A stretch of 64,000 bases of DNA from Streptomyces sp. NBC_01262 (GTDB taxonomy: Bacteria > Actinomycetota > Actinomycetes > Streptomycetales > Streptomycetaceae), in the NCBI RefSeq assembly GCF_036226365.1, contig NZ_CP108462.1:3576501-3640500 (forward strand). Reading direction: 5' to 3'. This document shows positions 34,710 to 43,374 of the stretch, piece by piece; the first letter of the stretch is position 1, and each line of letters begins with the position of its first letter. Position numbers and translations under genes: made by a program. The notes beneath the pieces were generated by a model. The model ran no database searches. It had not been told where the DNA came from and was given only the letters and a program-made list of their open reading frames with translations.

Positions 34710-34806
34710 TCGGGGTTCCCTGCCGGTTGGGCCGTGCCGCACCATTCGGGCCGCCGCCCCGCGCCGCACGCGCGGGTGAGGCTAGGCGGTCCGAAGTGTT
34801 ACGGGG

Positions 34807-36648
34807 TCAGCCGAGCCGCGCGACCAGCGCCCGGTATTCGTCCCACAGCTCCTTCGGCGTGTGGTCACCGAAGGTCTCCAGGTGCTGGGGGATGAGCGCG
34901 GCCTCGTCGCGCCAGACGTCGACGTCGACCGAAAGCAGCAGGTCCAGGTCTTCCTGGGAGATCTGCAGCCCGTCCGTGTCGAGGGCGCCCTCCGCCGGGA
35001 GGATGCCGATGGGGGTCTTGACGCCCTCGGCGACGCCGTTGAGGCGGTCGACGATCCACTTCAGGACGCGGCTGTTCTCGCCGAAGCCGGGCCAGACGAA
35101 GCGGCCGTCGGCGTCCTTGCGGAACCAGTTGACGTAGTAGATCTTCGGGAGCAGGGCGGCGTCGTGCGTCTGGCCGAGCTTGACCCAGTGGGCCATGTAG
35201 TCGCCCATGTTGTAGCCGCAGAACGGCAGCATCGCGAACGGGTCGCGGCGCAGCTCGCCGACCTTGCCCTCGGCCGCGGCCGTCTTCTCGCTGGCGACGT
35301 TGGCGCCGAGGAAGACGCCGTGCTGCCAGTCGAAGGACTCCGTCACCAGCGGCACGGCCGAGGCGCGCCGGCCGCCGAACAGGATGGCCGAGATCGGCAC
35401 GCCCTTGGGGTCCTCCCACTCGGGCGCGATGATCGGGCACTGGCCGGCGGGGGTGGTGAAGCGGGCGTTGGGGTGGGCGGCGGGCGTGCTGGACTCGGGG
35501 GTCCAGTCGTTGCCCTTCCAGTCGGTGAGGTGGGCGGGGGTCTCCTCGGTGAGGCCCTCCCACCACACGTCGCCGTCGTCGGTGAGGGCGACGTTGGTGA
35601 AGACGGAGTTGCCCCAGAGCGTCTTGATCGCGTTGGCGTTGGTCGCCTCGCCCGTGCCCGGGGCGACGCCGAAGAAGCCGGCCTCGGGGTTGATGGCGTA
35701 GAGGCGGCCGTCCTCGCCGAAGCGCATCCAGGCGATGTCGTCGCCGATGGTCTCCACCGTCCAGCCGGAGATGGTGGGCTCCAGCATGGCGAGGTTGGTC
35801 TTGCCGCAGGCGCTGGGGAAGGCCGCCGCTATGTACTTGACGGCCTCGGCGCCGCCGCGCGGCGGGGTGAGCTTGAGGATGAGCATGTGCTCGGCGAGCC
35901 AGCCCTCGTCCCGCGCCATCACCGAGGCGATGCGCAGCGCGTAGCACTTCTTGCCGAGCAGGGCGTTGCCGCCGTAGCCGGAGCCGTAGGACCAGATCTC
36001 ACGGGTCTCGGGGAAGTGCGAGATGTACTTGGTGGAGCTGCAGGGCCACGGGACGTCGGCCTCGCCCTCGGCCAGCGGGGCGCCGACGGAGTGCACGGCG
36101 CGGACGAAGAAGCCGTCCTCGCCGAGCTCGTCCAGGACCTCCTGGCCCATGCGGGTCATGGTGCGCATGGCGGTGGCGACGTACGCGGAGTCGGTGATCT
36201 CGACGCCGATGGCGGAGAGCTCGGAGCCCAGCGGGCCCATGCAGAAGGGGACGACGTACATCGTGCGGCCGCGCATGGAGCCGCGGAAGAGACCCTGCTC
36301 GCCGTCGCCGGAGGCGCCCTCGCCGGTGAAGATGGCGCGCATCTCGTCCGGGGCCTTCCAGTGGTTGGTGGGGCCCGCGTCCTCCTCCTTCTCGGAGCAG
36401 ATGAAGGTGCGGTCCTCGACACGAGCGACGTCGGTCGGGTCGGAGGCGGCGTAGTACGAGTTGGGGCGCTTGACCGGGTCGAGCTTGATGAAGGTGCCCT
36501 TCGCCACCAGCTCGTCGGCGAGGCGCTGGTACTCGCTCTCCGAGCCGTCGCACCACACGATCTCGTCAGGCTGGGTGAGCTCGCCGATCTGCTCGACCCA
36601 TGCGATCAGTTCTTTGTGATTGGTGGGAGCCGCTTTGACGCGCGCCAC
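34807..36648 (-). CDS. pckG: Phosphoenolpyruvate carboxykinase (GTP)
   Basis: 613 residues from the GTG at 36646-36648 (GGAG 6 nt upstream); a GTG nine codons earlier is possible. GTP-type [21 protein letters not shown] (P-loop/kinase-1a), [32 protein letters not shown] and the C-terminal [20 protein letters not shown]. Catalyses oxaloacetate plus GTP to PEP, the entry to gluconeogenesis, and length fits the roughly 600-residue family. Stands alone; a CATATG-centred palindrome ACTCATATGAGT lies at 36798-36809 upstream. Confidence 0.97.
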   Translation of the reverse strand: MARVKAAPTNHKELIAWVEQIGELTQPDEIVWCDGSESEYQRLADELVAKGTFIKLDPVKRPNSYYAASDPTDVARVEDRTFICSEKEEDAGPTNHWKAPDEMRAIFTGEGASGDGEQGLFRGSMRGRTMYVVPFCMGPLGSELSAIGVEITDSAYVATAMRTMTRMGQEVLDELGEDGFFVRAVHSVGAPLAEGEADVPWPCSSTKYISHFPETREIWSYGSGYGGNALLGKKCYALRIASVMARDEGWLAEHMLILKLTPPRGGAEAVKYIAAAFPSACGKTNLAMLEPTISGWTVETIGDDIAWMRFGEDGRLYAINPEAGFFGVAPGTGEATNANAIKTLWGNSVFTNVALTDDGDVWWEGLTEETPAHLTDWKGNDWTPESSTPAAHPNARFTTPAGQCPIIAPEWEDPKGVPISAILFGGRRASAVPLVTESFDWQHGVFLGANVASEKTAAAEGKVGELRRDPFAMLPFCGYNMGDYMAHWVKLGQTHDAALLPKIYYVNWFRKDADGRFVWPGFGENSRVLKWIVDRLNGVAEGVKTPIGILPAEGALDTDGLQISQEDLDLLLSVDVDVWRDEAALIPQHLETFGDHTPKELWDEYRALVARLG

Positions 36649-36874
36649 GATCGCTCCGATCCGCCGGGTGTGCACTCACCTGGCGTGTGTTGTTTTTTGA
36701 GGGTGTTCTGTTCGGTACCGCTGGTCCTGCTCTGACGGCCCCTTGGGGGCTGCGACCCGGATGCCGCTTCGTGGGTTGCTCATCCGGTGCCGACCGCACT
36801 CATATGAGTATCAAGACAGGAAACGGGATCTGTCCAGAGGGCATGGGGTGAGCATCGCCACTCGTAACACAGGA

Positions 36875-36912
36875 ACCTACGGTGACGTAACCTACGGTGG
36901 CGTAGCTAGCAT
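36875..36912 (+). promoter_or_regulatory. Tandem TACG-N4-CGTA operators and leaderless promoter of the hemolysin III gene
   Basis: Two 15-bp tandem units (36875-36889 and 36890-36904), each with TACG-N4-CGTA symmetry, followed at once by the -10 element TAGCAT (36907-36912). The ATG at 36920 is 7 nt beyond, so the transcript is probably leaderless and repressor binding would cover the -35 region. Confidence 0.65.
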
Positions 36913-36919
36913 TGACCAC

Positions 36920-37621
36920 ATGACGACGGACGACCAGACTTCCGCTGTGACCCCAGACGAAGCAGAGCCGCAACCGCCGCAGCACTCGATCAAACCGAAG
37001 CTCAGAGGCTGGCTGCACGCCGGGATGTTTCCAGCGGTCCTCGTCGCCGGTGTCACGCTCACGGCCTTCGCCGAGAGCACCAGGGGGCGGATCGCCTGCG
37101 CAATCTTCACCGTTACAGCCTGCGCCCTTTTCGGCGTGAGCGCCCTTTACCACCGCAACGACTGGGGTCCGCGCGGGGAGGCGATCCTGCGCCGGCTCGA
37201 CCACGCCAACATCTTCCTGATCATCGCGGGAACGTATACACCGCTGACGATCCTGCTACTGGACGGCGGCAAGCAGGACGTCCTGCTGTGGATGGTCTGG
37301 ATCGGGGCCCTGGCCGGCATAGCCTTCCGGGTCTTCTGGGTGGGCGCGCCGCGCTGGCTCTACACGCCGTGCTACATAGCGCTGGGCTGGGCGGCGGTCT
37401 TCTTCCTGCCCGACTTCCTGCGCACGGGCGGCATCGCGGTGATGGTCCTGATCGTGGTCGGCGGCCTGCTCTACAGCGTGGGTGCGGTGATCTACGGGAC
37501 GAAGCGGCCGAACCCGTCGCCGAGGTGGTTCGGCTTCCACGAGGTGTTCCACTCGTTCACGCTGGCGGCCTTCGTGGTGCACTACGTGGGCATCTCGCTG
37601 GTGGCGTACACGCATACGTAG
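36920..37621 (+). CDS. Hemolysin III / TrhA family membrane protein
   Basis: 233 residues from the ATG at 36920. Seven-helix PAQR-type protein: ALFGVSALYHRNDW, RRLDHANIFLIIAGTYTPLT, and HEVFHSFTLAAFVVHYVGIS carry the family His/Asp/Ser metal-site residues. Bacterial members act in membrane-lipid homeostasis (TrhA) rather than as true haemolysins. The tandem palindromes in front fit control by a TetR-type lipid regulator. Confidence 0.9.
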   Translation: MTTDDQTSAVTPDEAEPQPPQHSIKPKLRGWLHAGMFPAVLVAGVTLTAFAESTRGRIACAIFTVTACALFGVSALYHRNDWGPRGEAILRRLDHANIFLIIAGTYTPLTILLLDGGKQDVLLWMVWIGALAGIAFRVFWVGAPRWLYTPCYIALGWAAVFFLPDFLRTGGIAVMVLIVVGGLLYSVGAVIYGTKRPNPSPRWFGFHEVFHSFTLAAFVVHYVGISLVAYTHT

Positions 37622-37664
37622 CCGCACACGCAGCCGCATACACAGCCGCTGACCTGCGCGCTTG

Positions 37665-37696
37665 AGCCCCGTTCCCGGGAATCCGGGGGCGGGGCT
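37665..37696 (+). terminator. Terminator after the hemolysin III gene
   Basis: AGCCCCG (37665-37671) pairs with CGGGGCT (37690-37696), with further pairing inside, and is followed by TTCG. It lies 44 nt past the stop codon. Confidence 0.6.
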
Positions 37697-37719
37697 TTCG
37701 CATGCCCGGATTGAGGGTT

Positions 37720-37759
37720 ACTCTCTTTTGAGAGTCACTGTCATTTGATGTTCACTCTC
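37720..37759 (+). promoter_or_regulatory. Operator-like repeats of the MFS-TetR pair
   Basis: ACTCTC-TTTT-GAGAGT (37720-37735) is a perfect inverted repeat, and a third ACTCTC (37754-37759) pairs with the same GAGAGT. They precede the MFS start at 37771 and are the likely binding sites of the TetR protein encoded downstream. Confidence 0.55.
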
Positions 37760-37770
37760 ACTCTGGAGTC

Positions 37771-39330
37771 ATGATGACCACCCCCGAGACCGGGACCCAG
37801 CGCGATCCGCGCCGCTGGTGGGCGCTGAGCGCCCTCGTCGCCAGCATGATCGTCATCGGCTTCGACATGACGATCCTCAATGTCGCCCTGCCCACGATGG
37901 CCACCCAGATCGGCGCCGACACCGGCGACCTGCAGTGGATCGTCGACGGCTACACCGTCGTGTTCGCCGCCGCGATGCTGCCGGCCGGGCTGCTCGGCGA
38001 CCGCTTCGGACGCCGGAAGATGCTCATCGGCGGCCTGCTGGTCTTCCTGGCCGGCTCGCTCATCGGCACCCTCGTCGGCTCGCCGGGGCCGGTCATCGCC
38101 GCCCGTGCGGTCATGGGCCTCGGGGCCGCCTTCGTCATGCCGCTCGCCCTGTCCGTCCTGCCCTCGCTGTTCGGGCCCGAGGAGCGCAGCAAGGCGATCG
38201 GGGCGGTGACGGCGGCCTCGGCGCTGGGTCTGCCGCTCGGGCCGATCATCGGCGGCGCCCTGCTCGACCACTTCTGGTGGGGCTCGATCTTCCTGATCAA
38301 CATCCCGATGGTCGCCATCGGCATCGCCGCCTGCATGTTCCTGCTGCCCGAGACCAGCGACCCGGCCGCGCCCAGGGTCGACGCCGCCAGCACCCTGCTC
38401 ACCGTCGGCGGGCTCGGCGCGCTGGTCTTCGGCATCATCGAGGCCCCGCACGACGGCTGGACCGACCCGCTGGTGCTGCTCATGCTCTTCTCCGCCGTCG
38501 CCCTGCTGACCGGGCTCGTCCTGCGCGAGCGGCGGATGACCCGGCCGATGCTCGACCTCGAACTGCTGCGGCACCGGGGCTTCCTGTGGAGCAGCGTGTC
38601 GGCCACCCTGGTGACCTTCATCCTCACCGGGCTGCTCTTCCTCGTTCCGCAGTACCTCCAGGTCGTGCTCGGCAACGACGCCTTCGGCACCGGCATACGC
38701 CTGCTGCCGCTGATGGGCGGCCTGCTCGTCGCCTCGCGCATCAGCGCCCCGGTGACCGGGCGCTTCGGGCCGCGCCCGGTGATCACCGCCGGGCTGCTGA
38801 TGCTGACGGCCGCCGCCGTGCTCGGCTCCCGTACGACCGTCGGCGACGGGTACGGCGCCACCGCGCTGTGGCTGGCCGTCACCGGCTTCGCGTTCGGCTT
38901 CGCGATGATCCCCGCCATGGACTCGGCGCTGGGCGCGCTGCCCTCCGAGCGGGCCGGCAGCGGCTCGGGGCTGCTGATGACGCTGCGCCAGACCGGCGGC
39001 GCGATCGGCGTGGCCATCCTCGGCAGCGTCATCGCCGGGTCGTACTCCGACCGGCTGGACACCACCGGGCTGCCCGCCGCCGCGGCCGACGCCGCCTCCG
39101 GCTCGGTCGGCGCCGCCCACGCGGTCGCCGAGGCGCTGGGCAGCCCGGCCCTGGCCGCGTCCGCCAATGCCGCCTACGTCCACGGCATGGACCTCGCCCT
39201 GATCGCCTGCGGGGTCGCCTCGCTGCTGGCGGCCGCCCTGGTCGCGGTCTTCCTGCCCAACCCCAGGGGCGCGGCGGAGCCCGCGGGCACCGCCGACGTG
39301 GCCGCGCAGGCGGTCGATGCCCGACAATGA
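37771..39330 (+). CDS. MFS drug efflux transporter (DHA2, 14-helix)
   Basis: 519 residues. DHA2 signatures: FDMTILNVALPTMATQIGAD and QWIVDGYTVVFAAAMLPAG (motif D1/C region), then LLGDRFGRRKMLIGGLLVF (motif A), and GLPLGPIIGGALLDHFWWGS (motif C). The hydrophobic profile fits 14 helices. GGAG lies 2-5 nt before the first of two adjacent ATGs. The stop overlaps the TetR start (ATGA). A proton-driven exporter of toxic compounds or an antibiotic is likely. Confidence 0.94.
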   Translation: MMTTPETGTQRDPRRWWALSALVASMIVIGFDMTILNVALPTMATQIGADTGDLQWIVDGYTVVFAAAMLPAGLLGDRFGRRKMLIGGLLVFLAGSLIGTLVGSPGPVIAARAVMGLGAAFVMPLALSVLPSLFGPEERSKAIGAVTAASALGLPLGPIIGGALLDHFWWGSIFLINIPMVAIGIAACMFLLPETSDPAAPRVDAASTLLTVGGLGALVFGIIEAPHDGWTDPLVLLMLFSAVALLTGLVLRERRMTRPMLDLELLRHRGFLWSSVSATLVTFILTGLLFLVPQYLQVVLGNDAFGTGIRLLPLMGGLLVASRISAPVTGRFGPRPVITAGLLMLTAAAVLGSRTTVGDGYGATALWLAVTGFAFGFAMIPAMDSALGALPSERAGSGSGLLMTLRQTGGAIGVAILGSVIAGSYSDRLDTTGLPAAAADAASGSVGAAHAVAEALGSPALAASANAAYVHGMDLALIACGVASLLAAALVAVFLPNPRGAAEPAGTADVAAQAVDARQ

Positions 39331-39938
39331 CGGTCATGGCCTCCACGACCGCTCCCAAGCCCGGCCTGCGCGAGCGCAAGAAGATCCAGACCCGCCAGGC
39401 GATCCGCCACGCCGCCTATCACCTGTTCGCCGAGCAGGGCTACGACGGCACGACGGTGGAGCAGATCGCGGCCGCGGCGGACGTCTCGGCGAGCACGGTC
39501 TTCCGCTACTTCCCGACCAAGGAGGACATCGTCCTCTCCGACGAGTACGACCCCCTCATGGAGGCGGCCCTGCGGGCGCGTCCCGCCGGGGAGCCGTTCG
39601 TGGAATCGGTGCGGCAGGCCGTGGTCGGGCTCATGCACGAGATGTACGCCACCGAGCGGGCGGACATGCTCGCCCGCATGCGGCTCGTCCGGGACGTCCC
39701 CGCGATCCGGGCCCGCATGGGCGAGAACATGCAGGTCTCCTGCGCCATGGTGGCCCGCGCCCTCGCCGAGCGGGACGGCGGCCCCGGCGACGAGTTCGAG
39801 CTCCGCGTCGTGGTCAGCGCCCTGCTCGCCGCGTGGAACGAGGCCATCATGGCCTGGGCCGAGACCGACGGCCGCGAGGACCTCGGCGACGTCCTGGACC
39901 GCACGCTGCATCTGCTCTCGGCCAACTTCTCCGGCTAG
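39327..39938 (+). CDS. TetR-family regulator of the MFS pump
   Basis: 203 residues from the ATG at 39327 overlapping the MFS stop. HTH: TRQAIRHAAYHLFAEQGYDG, TTVEQIAAAADVSASTVFRY and FPTKEDIVLSDE, the standard TetR core. C-terminal ligand domain (about 70-200) is Ala/Met/Arg rich. Being in the operon it controls, it should autoregulate through the GAGAGT/ACTCTC repeats at 37720-37759. Confidence 0.93.
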   Translation: MTVMASTTAPKPGLRERKKIQTRQAIRHAAYHLFAEQGYDGTTVEQIAAAADVSASTVFRYFPTKEDIVLSDEYDPLMEAALRARPAGEPFVESVRQAVVGLMHEMYATERADMLARMRLVRDVPAIRARMGENMQVSCAMVARALAERDGGPGDEFELRVVVSALLAAWNEAIMAWAETDGREDLGDVLDRTLHLLSANFSG

Positions 39939-39949
39939 CGCCGGCGACC

Positions 39950-40021
39950 GAATTCAGCCCGTCCGGCGATTGAGGACAAAGCGCAGCCGGCGGGCTGCGC
40001 AACCCGGCGAACGATCCCGGC
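39950..40021. repeat. REP-like extragenic element, copy A
   Basis: Starts GAATTCAGCCCGTCCGGCGA and runs through TTGAGGACAAAGCGC and a GCAGCC-GGCGG-GGCTGC hairpin. Near-identical in inverted orientation at 61195-61256 and related at 61252-61311. The CCGTCCGGCGATTGAGGAC core is frequent in Streptomyces intergenic regions. Confidence 0.75.
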
Positions 40022-40166
40022 CACCGCACCAGCACTGCGGCCGCGCCGTGGTCTTGCACGGTAAATCACCCCGTACTGGGTAATCTCGGGCCTACTTCGC
40101 GATCCAACCCAGGCCCAGGAGACGGACATCGCCGAGCTGAAGCATGAAGCGGACGAGCTGCGGGCG

Positions 40167-41450
40167 ATGCTGCAACGGCCCGCGTACCGCAAGGCGCTGG
40201 TGCTGAGCGGTCTGATCGGCATCCCGGTGTCGCTGATCGCGTTCTGGTTCCTCGCCGCGCTGCACGAGCTGGAGCACCTGGTCTGGGTGACCTGGCCGCA
40301 TCACCTCGGCTGGGCGGATCCGCCCTGGTGGTGGCCGCTGCCGTGGGCACCGGTCACGGGTGTGTCCGTCGCGCTGATCGTGCTGTGGCTGCCCGGCGGG
40401 GGCGGCCACATCCCGGCGGGCGGCCTGCACGCGGGAGGCATGACGAAGGCCGCGCTGCCCGGTGTGGTGCTGGCCGCGCTGGCCTGTCTGCCGCTGGGGG
40501 TGTCGCTCGGGCCGGAGGCGCCGCTGATCGCGCTGGGCGGCGGGCTGGCGCTGCTCTTCCGGGACCTCGCGCGGGCCCCGGCGACCGAGGCCGGCAACAC
40601 TCTGCTGGGTGCGGCCGGTGCCGCGGCGGCGGTCTCGGCGATCTTCGGCAATCCGCTGGTGGGGGCGATCCTGCTGATGGAGGTCGCGGGGGTGGGCGGG
40701 CCGCAGCTGTTCGCGGTCATGCTGCCCGCGCTGCTGGCCAGCGGTATCGGCGCCATCGTGTTCACCGGCTTCGGCGACTGGACCGGGCTCAAGATCGACA
40801 GCCTCAATATCGGGCTGCCCCGCCCGCCGGCCCTGGACACCGGGGACGTGGTGTGGGCCGTGCTGATGGCGCTGGCGATCGGGGTCCTCATCCACTACGT
40901 GCAGGTGATCGGCCGCCACACCGCCGTCCTCGTGGCCGCCCGGACGCTGCGTGTCACCGTCCTGTGCGCCATCGCGGCGGCCGGCTGCGCGGCCGCGTAC
41001 GCGGGGATCACCGGCCGTTCGCCGGTCGACGTGGCCTCCTCCGGGCAGGCCACGCTCGGACAGCTGGCGTCCGACCCGACGGCCTGGTCGGTCGGCGCCC
41101 TGGTGGCGGTGCTGGCGTTCAAGTCCGCCGCCTACGCGATCAGCCTGGGCAGCCTGCGCGGTGGTCCGGTCTTCCCGTCCCTGTTCCTGGGTGGGGCGGC
41201 TGGGGCGCTGCTCGCGCCGCTGCCGGGGCTCGGGCTGGTGCCGGCCATGGCGGCGGGTATGGCGGCGTCCAGCGCCGCCGCGCTGCGGCTGCCGGTCAGC
41301 AGCGTGGTGCTGGTCGTCATGCTGCTGGGCAACTCGGACGCGGTCCCGGTGATCGTGCTCGCCGCCGTGGTTGCCTTCGTGACGACGGAGCTGCTGCCCC
41401 CGGGACCGCGTATCCCCGACCTCAGGCCTCCTCGCTACCCTCGGCCTTGA
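40167..41450 (+). CDS. Voltage-gated chloride channel (ClC) family protein
   Basis: 427 residues from the ATG at 40167. ClC hallmarks: GVSLGPEAPLIALGGGLALL (the GxEGP-like loop as GPEAP), an AAAVSAIFGNPLVGAILLME segment, and GGPVFPSLFLGGAAGALLAP. Ten or more membrane helices. The GREGP gating Glu position reads GPEAP, and the gating residue is uncertain. The frame is open and sense-like upstream (AELKHEADELRA) but holds no ATG, GTG or TTG after a GGAG, so the true start is unclear. Ion or fluoride exporter role likely. Confidence 0.85.
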   Translation: MLQRPAYRKALVLSGLIGIPVSLIAFWFLAALHELEHLVWVTWPHHLGWADPPWWWPLPWAPVTGVSVALIVLWLPGGGGHIPAGGLHAGGMTKAALPGVVLAALACLPLGVSLGPEAPLIALGGGLALLFRDLARAPATEAGNTLLGAAGAAAAVSAIFGNPLVGAILLMEVAGVGGPQLFAVMLPALLASGIGAIVFTGFGDWTGLKIDSLNIGLPRPPALDTGDVVWAVLMALAIGVLIHYVQVIGRHTAVLVAARTLRVTVLCAIAAAGCAAAYAGITGRSPVDVASSGQATLGQLASDPTAWSVGALVAVLAFKSAAYAISLGSLRGGPVFPSLFLGGAAGALLAPLPGLGLVPAMAAGMAASSAAALRLPVSSVVLVVMLLGNSDAVPVIVLAAVVAFVTTELLPPGPRIPDLRPPRYPRP

Positions 41451-42852
41451 CCCGTCCGGTCAGCACCGCTTCGACGAGGGACCGGTGGTCCTTCTCGTTC
41501 TGGTCGGCGTAGGCCTCGGCGAAGGTGACCAGCGCGCGGTCGAAGGACTGGCCGGAGCCCAGGTACGAGGCGATGGCGATCCGGTCGCCGGAGCGGGCGT
41601 GGGCACGGGCCAGGGTGGCGCCGCACAGCTCGGCGAAGGTGGTCATGCCGGCGGGGACGAATTCCTCGGCGACGGGCACGCCCTTCCAGTCGCGGAGCTG
41701 GCGTACGTAGAAGTCCCGCCGCTTGCCGTCGATGCCGTCGACCCGCTCCCAGCCCAGGAAGATGTCGCTGGTGGCCTGCATCAGCCGCTGGCCGGCGACG
41801 ACCCGCTCGCCCTGGTTCGGGTAGGGGGTGGACTCCCCGGCGAAGGCGGCGAGCACCGAGTGGTCGGCCTCCTTGGCCTGGAGGAGCAGCGGGTCCTGGT
41901 CGTCGCGGCCGAGCAGCAGGACGATCCAGCAGCGGGTGCCGACGCTGCCGACACCGACCACTTTGCGGGCCATGTCGGCGACGCGGTACTGCTCCAGCAG
42001 GAAGCGCCGGTCGGACGGGACGGTCCGGCCGTAGCGTTCCAGCATCTGGCGGATCTGCTGCTCCAGCGCCTTGCGCTCGACATTCGGCAGCAGATCCTGG
42101 AGCGGGGTGATCAGCGGCGGATCGGCGACGATGCGGCGCCGGCCGTCGACGACCGAGGTGAGCTTCTCGAAAGCCCGCAGCGTGTCGTGCGAGCGCGCCT
42201 TCTCCGTGGCCTGCGCCCAGCGCTCCCGGCCCCGCGCGGTCAGTTCCGCCCCGAAGCGGTCGCGTACCCAGTCCACGTCGAACTGGGCGTACCAGACGGC
42301 CAGATTGCCCATGTTCGCGAATTCGCGCATGTGCTCCCGGTAGGAACGCACGCCTGCGCGGACGATGACGGACCGCTCCTTGGTGGAGAAGCCGTTGGCC
42401 CGGCCGGCGATGACGAAGCTGGTGGCCAGCCGCTTGACGTCCCACTCCCAGGGGCCGGGATGTGTCTCGTCGAAGTCGTTGATGTCGAACATCAGACGGC
42501 GTTCGGGCGAGGCCAGCAGCCGGAAGTTCAGCATGTGCGCGTCACCGCACAGCTGCGTACGGATCCCGCTCCTGGGCGTGTCCGCGAGGTCCGCGGCCAT
42601 GATGGCCGCGGCGCCCCGGTAGAAGCGGAAGGGCGACTCGGTCATCCGGCCGTAGCGGATCGGTACGAGTTCCGGGACCCGCGAGGACGACTGCCGTTCG
42701 ATGATGTCCACCGGATCCGCGCGCCGCGCCGAGGGGGCGAACTCGGCGTGGCTGGACCGGGGCACTTCGGCCCTGGCGGCCTTGCCGAGCGCCGCCCGCT
42801 CGTGCGGCGTGCGGTCCCGTGTCTCGTGACCGGTCAGCGCGTTCTCGGTCAT
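41422..42852 (-). CDS. DUF2252 protein (kinase-fold-like)
   Basis: 476 residues. DUF2252 blocks are intact: PIRYGRMTESPFRFYRGAAA, QLCGDAHMLNFRLLASPERR, MFDINDFDETHPGPWEWDVK, then RLATSFVIAGRANG. The HxN and DxND residues resemble those of aminoglycoside-kinase-like folds, but no activity is proven. Its 3' end overlaps the ClC gene end by 29 nt (convergent). It is followed upstream by the DUF7144-like gene 3 nt away on the same strand, so the two are co-transcribed. Confidence 0.9.
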   Translation of the reverse strand: MTENALTGHETRDRTPHERAALGKAARAEVPRSSHAEFAPSARRADPVDIIERQSSSRVPELVPIRYGRMTESPFRFYRGAAAIMAADLADTPRSGIRTQLCGDAHMLNFRLLASPERRLMFDINDFDETHPGPWEWDVKRLATSFVIAGRANGFSTKERSVIVRAGVRSYREHMREFANMGNLAVWYAQFDVDWVRDRFGAELTARGRERWAQATEKARSHDTLRAFEKLTSVVDGRRRIVADPPLITPLQDLLPNVERKALEQQIRQMLERYGRTVPSDRRFLLEQYRVADMARKVVGVGSVGTRCWIVLLLGRDDQDPLLLQAKEADHSVLAAFAGESTPYPNQGERVVAGQRLMQATSDIFLGWERVDGIDGKRRDFYVRQLRDWKGVPVAEEFVPAGMTTFAELCGATLARAHARSGDRIAIASYLGSGQSFDRALVTFAEAYADQNEKDHRSLVEAVLTGRVKAEGSEEA

Positions 42853-42855
42853 TGG

Positions 42856-43302
42856 CTAAGCCGTGCTCTGGGTGTCGCTCTTCGTTCCCACACACAGCGC
42901 CCAGATGACGAAGGCGTCGACGGCGATCAGGACGACCGACCAGAGCGGGTAGTACGGCAGCCACATGAAGTTGGCGAGCATCGCCAGGCTGGCCAGCGCG
43001 ATACCGGTGATACGGGCCCACATCGCGCCGGTGAACAGGGCGACTCCCGCGAGGGCGACCAGAACGCCGAGGGTGAGGTGGATCCAGCCCCAGCTGGTCA
43101 GGTTGAAGGTGTAGGCGTAGTCGCGGGTGACGACGAAGATGTCGTCCTTGGCGATGCCGGCTATGCCCTGGAATATCGCCATGATGCCGCCGAAGATCAT
43201 CATGACGCCGGCGAAGGCGGTCAGTCCGGTGACCGCCATTCCCCCGGTCCTTGCTTGTTCCGTGTAGCCCGTGTGGCTCGTGTGACCTGCGTGACTGGCC
43301 AT
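42856..43302 (-). CDS. DUF7144-like small membrane protein
   Basis: 148 residues from the ATG at 43300-43302, with GGGAGGTG 7 nt upstream. Four hydrophobic helices (GLTAFAGVMMIFGGIMAIFQ, WIHLTLGVLVALAGVALFTG, ITGIALASLAMLANFMWLPY, WSVVLIAVDAFVIWALCVGT). The His/Thr-rich N-terminal tail (SHAGHTSHTG) is unusual. Widespread in streptomycetes, function unknown. First gene of the pair with DUF2252. Confidence 0.82.
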   Translation of the reverse strand: MASHAGHTSHTGYTEQARTGGMAVTGLTAFAGVMMIFGGIMAIFQGIAGIAKDDIFVVTRDYAYTFNLTSWGWIHLTLGVLVALAGVALFTGAMWARITGIALASLAMLANFMWLPYYPLWSVVLIAVDAFVIWALCVGTKSDTQSTA

Positions 43303-43374
43303 TGTGGGACACCTCCCGGTTCGACTCACTCATGTCAAGCGTGCCACGCAAGTCACAGACCAGCACAACTTGGA

